From Bacteroidota bacterium (GTDB lineage Bacteria > Bacteroidota > Bacteroidia > Cytophagales > Cyclobacteriaceae), in assembly GCA_024643595.1 (NCBI GenBank), contig JAHEMS010000159.1, forward strand, positions 1-7,644: 7,644 bases of DNA. The letters are read 5' to 3'. Below are positions 6,885-7,644 of this stretch, one piece after another (the first letter of the stretch is position 1; every line of letters starts with the position of its first letter). The notes under the pieces are model-generated. The model was not told the DNA's origin. It saw only the letters and a program-made list of their open reading frames with translations, and did not search any database. The translations under genes and the position numbers were made by a program.

Positions 6885-7644
6885 GTGAATGGTTTCATAT
6901 CAATAATATCGATCTTCTAGATACTCCCGCCCTGGTTGTTTATCCGGAACGCGTAAAAGAAAATATCCGCATACTCAAACAATTTGTTCCCGATGTTAAA
7001 CGTCTTCGGCCACATGTAAAAACAAATAAGTGCGCGGAAGTATGCCGGATCATGATGGATGAAGGGATTAGTAAATTCAAATGTGCTACTATTGCAGAAG
7101 CAGAAATGCTGTCGTCTATTGGTGCTCCTGACGTATTATTGGCTTACCAATTGGTAGGACCAAAAGTTGCCAGACTCATCAAATTAATTCAAAAGTTTTC
7201 TTCCACCCAGTTTAGTTGCCTGATTGATAACATTGACTCCGCATCATACTTATCAAAAGAAGCTGAAAAGAACGGAATTATAATTTCTGTTTATATCGAT
7301 CTCAATGTGGGTATGAATCGTACCGGTATTTTACCAGAAGAAGCACTTTATCTTTTTGAAAATGCTCAACAGTTGCAAGGAATTGATATTAAAGGACTTC
7401 ATGCCTATGACGGTCATTTAAGGGATAGCGATATTGCAACGCGAAAAGAAAAATGTGATGCGGGATTTAAAAAGGTAGAAGTATTACATAAGCAAATCAG
7501 CGATCGTTTCTCAAAATCATTGGCGATCATTGCCGGAGGAACGCCATCATTCACGATTCATGCTCATCGACATGAAGTAGAATGCAGCCCAGGAACATTC
7601 ATCTTTTGGGACAAGGGTTATCAGGAACTGCTTCCCGAGCAACC
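6881..7644 (+). CDS. D-threonine aldolase / D-serine dehydratase-like PLP enzyme (3' end outside window)
   Basis: The frame opens at ATG 6881, overlapping the RidA stop as ATGA, and stays open for 254 codons to the window edge; the full protein is probably about 370 residues. It is a fold-type III PLP enzyme with an alanine-racemase-like N-terminal barrel. Motifs: LDTPALVVYPERVKENI at 13-29, LRPHVKTNK at 42-50 with Lys47 as the expected PLP-binding lysine, FKCATIAEAEML at 66-77, DLNVGMNRTGI at 140-150, GLHAYDGHLRD at 172-182, IAGGTPSFTIHAH at 217-229 and ECSPGTFIFWDKGY at 234-247. These match the D-TA/DSD1 group rather than alanine racemase. D-threonine aldolase yields glycine and acetaldehyde; D-serine dehydratase yields pyruvate and ammonia, with an enamine intermediate suited to RidA. 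The C-terminal metal ligands that support catalysis lie beyond the edge, so activity and choice between reactions are open. Confidence 0.92.
   Translation, partial: MSEWFHINNIDLLDTPALVVYPERVKENIRILKQFVPDVKRLRPHVKTNKCAEVCRIMMDEGISKFKCATIAEAEMLSSIGAPDVLLAYQLVGPKVARLIKLIQKFSSTQFSCLIDNIDSASYLSKEAEKNGIIISVYIDLNVGMNRTGILPEEALYLFENAQQLQGIDIKGLHAYDGHLRDSDIATRKEKCDAGFKKVEVLHKQISDRFSKSLAIIAGGTPSFTIHAHRHEVECSPGTFIFWDKGYQELLPEQ

Noticed and set aside
6881..7644. Alanine racemase as the identity of the last gene
   Set aside because: The barrel is related, but RPHVKT, GGTPSFTIH and ECSPGTF motifs belong to the D-threonine aldolase/DSD1 group.

Overview
The window looks like ordinary chromosomal DNA of a Bacteroidota bacterium, possibly a Chitinophagaceae/Sphingobacteriia/Cytophagales relative. 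This is an inference from four things: protein families and sequence style, a fairly low GC content, AT-rich leaders with no clear Shine-Dalgarno sequences before most starts (4100, 4694, 6399), and secreted C11 and M61 peptidases beside D-amino-acid enzymes. All eight genes I support lie on the + strand. I see no RNA genes, insertion sequences, CRISPR arrays or phage genes.

Layout: (1) 1-133 is the C-terminal tail of an unrecognised gene. (2) 152-1468 is a GntP-family permease starting 18 bases later. (3) 1494-2579 is a secreted clostripain-like (C11) cysteine peptidase. (4) 2580-2806 is a 227-base gap with a weak promoter candidate and a start-less open stretch. (5) 2807-4033 is a PLP-dependent class I/II aminotransferase. 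(6) 4100-4510 is a small membrane protein with four predicted helices. (7) 4694-6271 is a secreted M61-family metallopeptidase whose C-terminal PDZ domain is missing or reduced to a remnant. (8) 6399-6884 is a long-form RidA protein, overlapping by ATGA (9) a D-threonine aldolase/D-serine dehydratase-like PLP enzyme from 6881 that runs off the right edge.

How the genes may work together (inference): the RidA/D-threonine-aldolase-like pair is a translationally coupled module for D-hydroxy-amino-acid breakdown. RidA would hydrolyse reactive enamine/imine by-products. The GntP permease belongs to a transporter family that includes the D-serine carrier DsdX, so it may supply the substrate. Between permease and RidA lie two exported peptidases, an aminotransferase and a membrane protein, in DNA that my hand counts suggest is lower in GC. 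They could supply amino acids to the same catabolic route or be an unrelated insertion. I found no clearly new biological system; the better leads are the PDZ-less M61 enzyme, the divergent C11 active-site segment and the split D-amino-acid locus.
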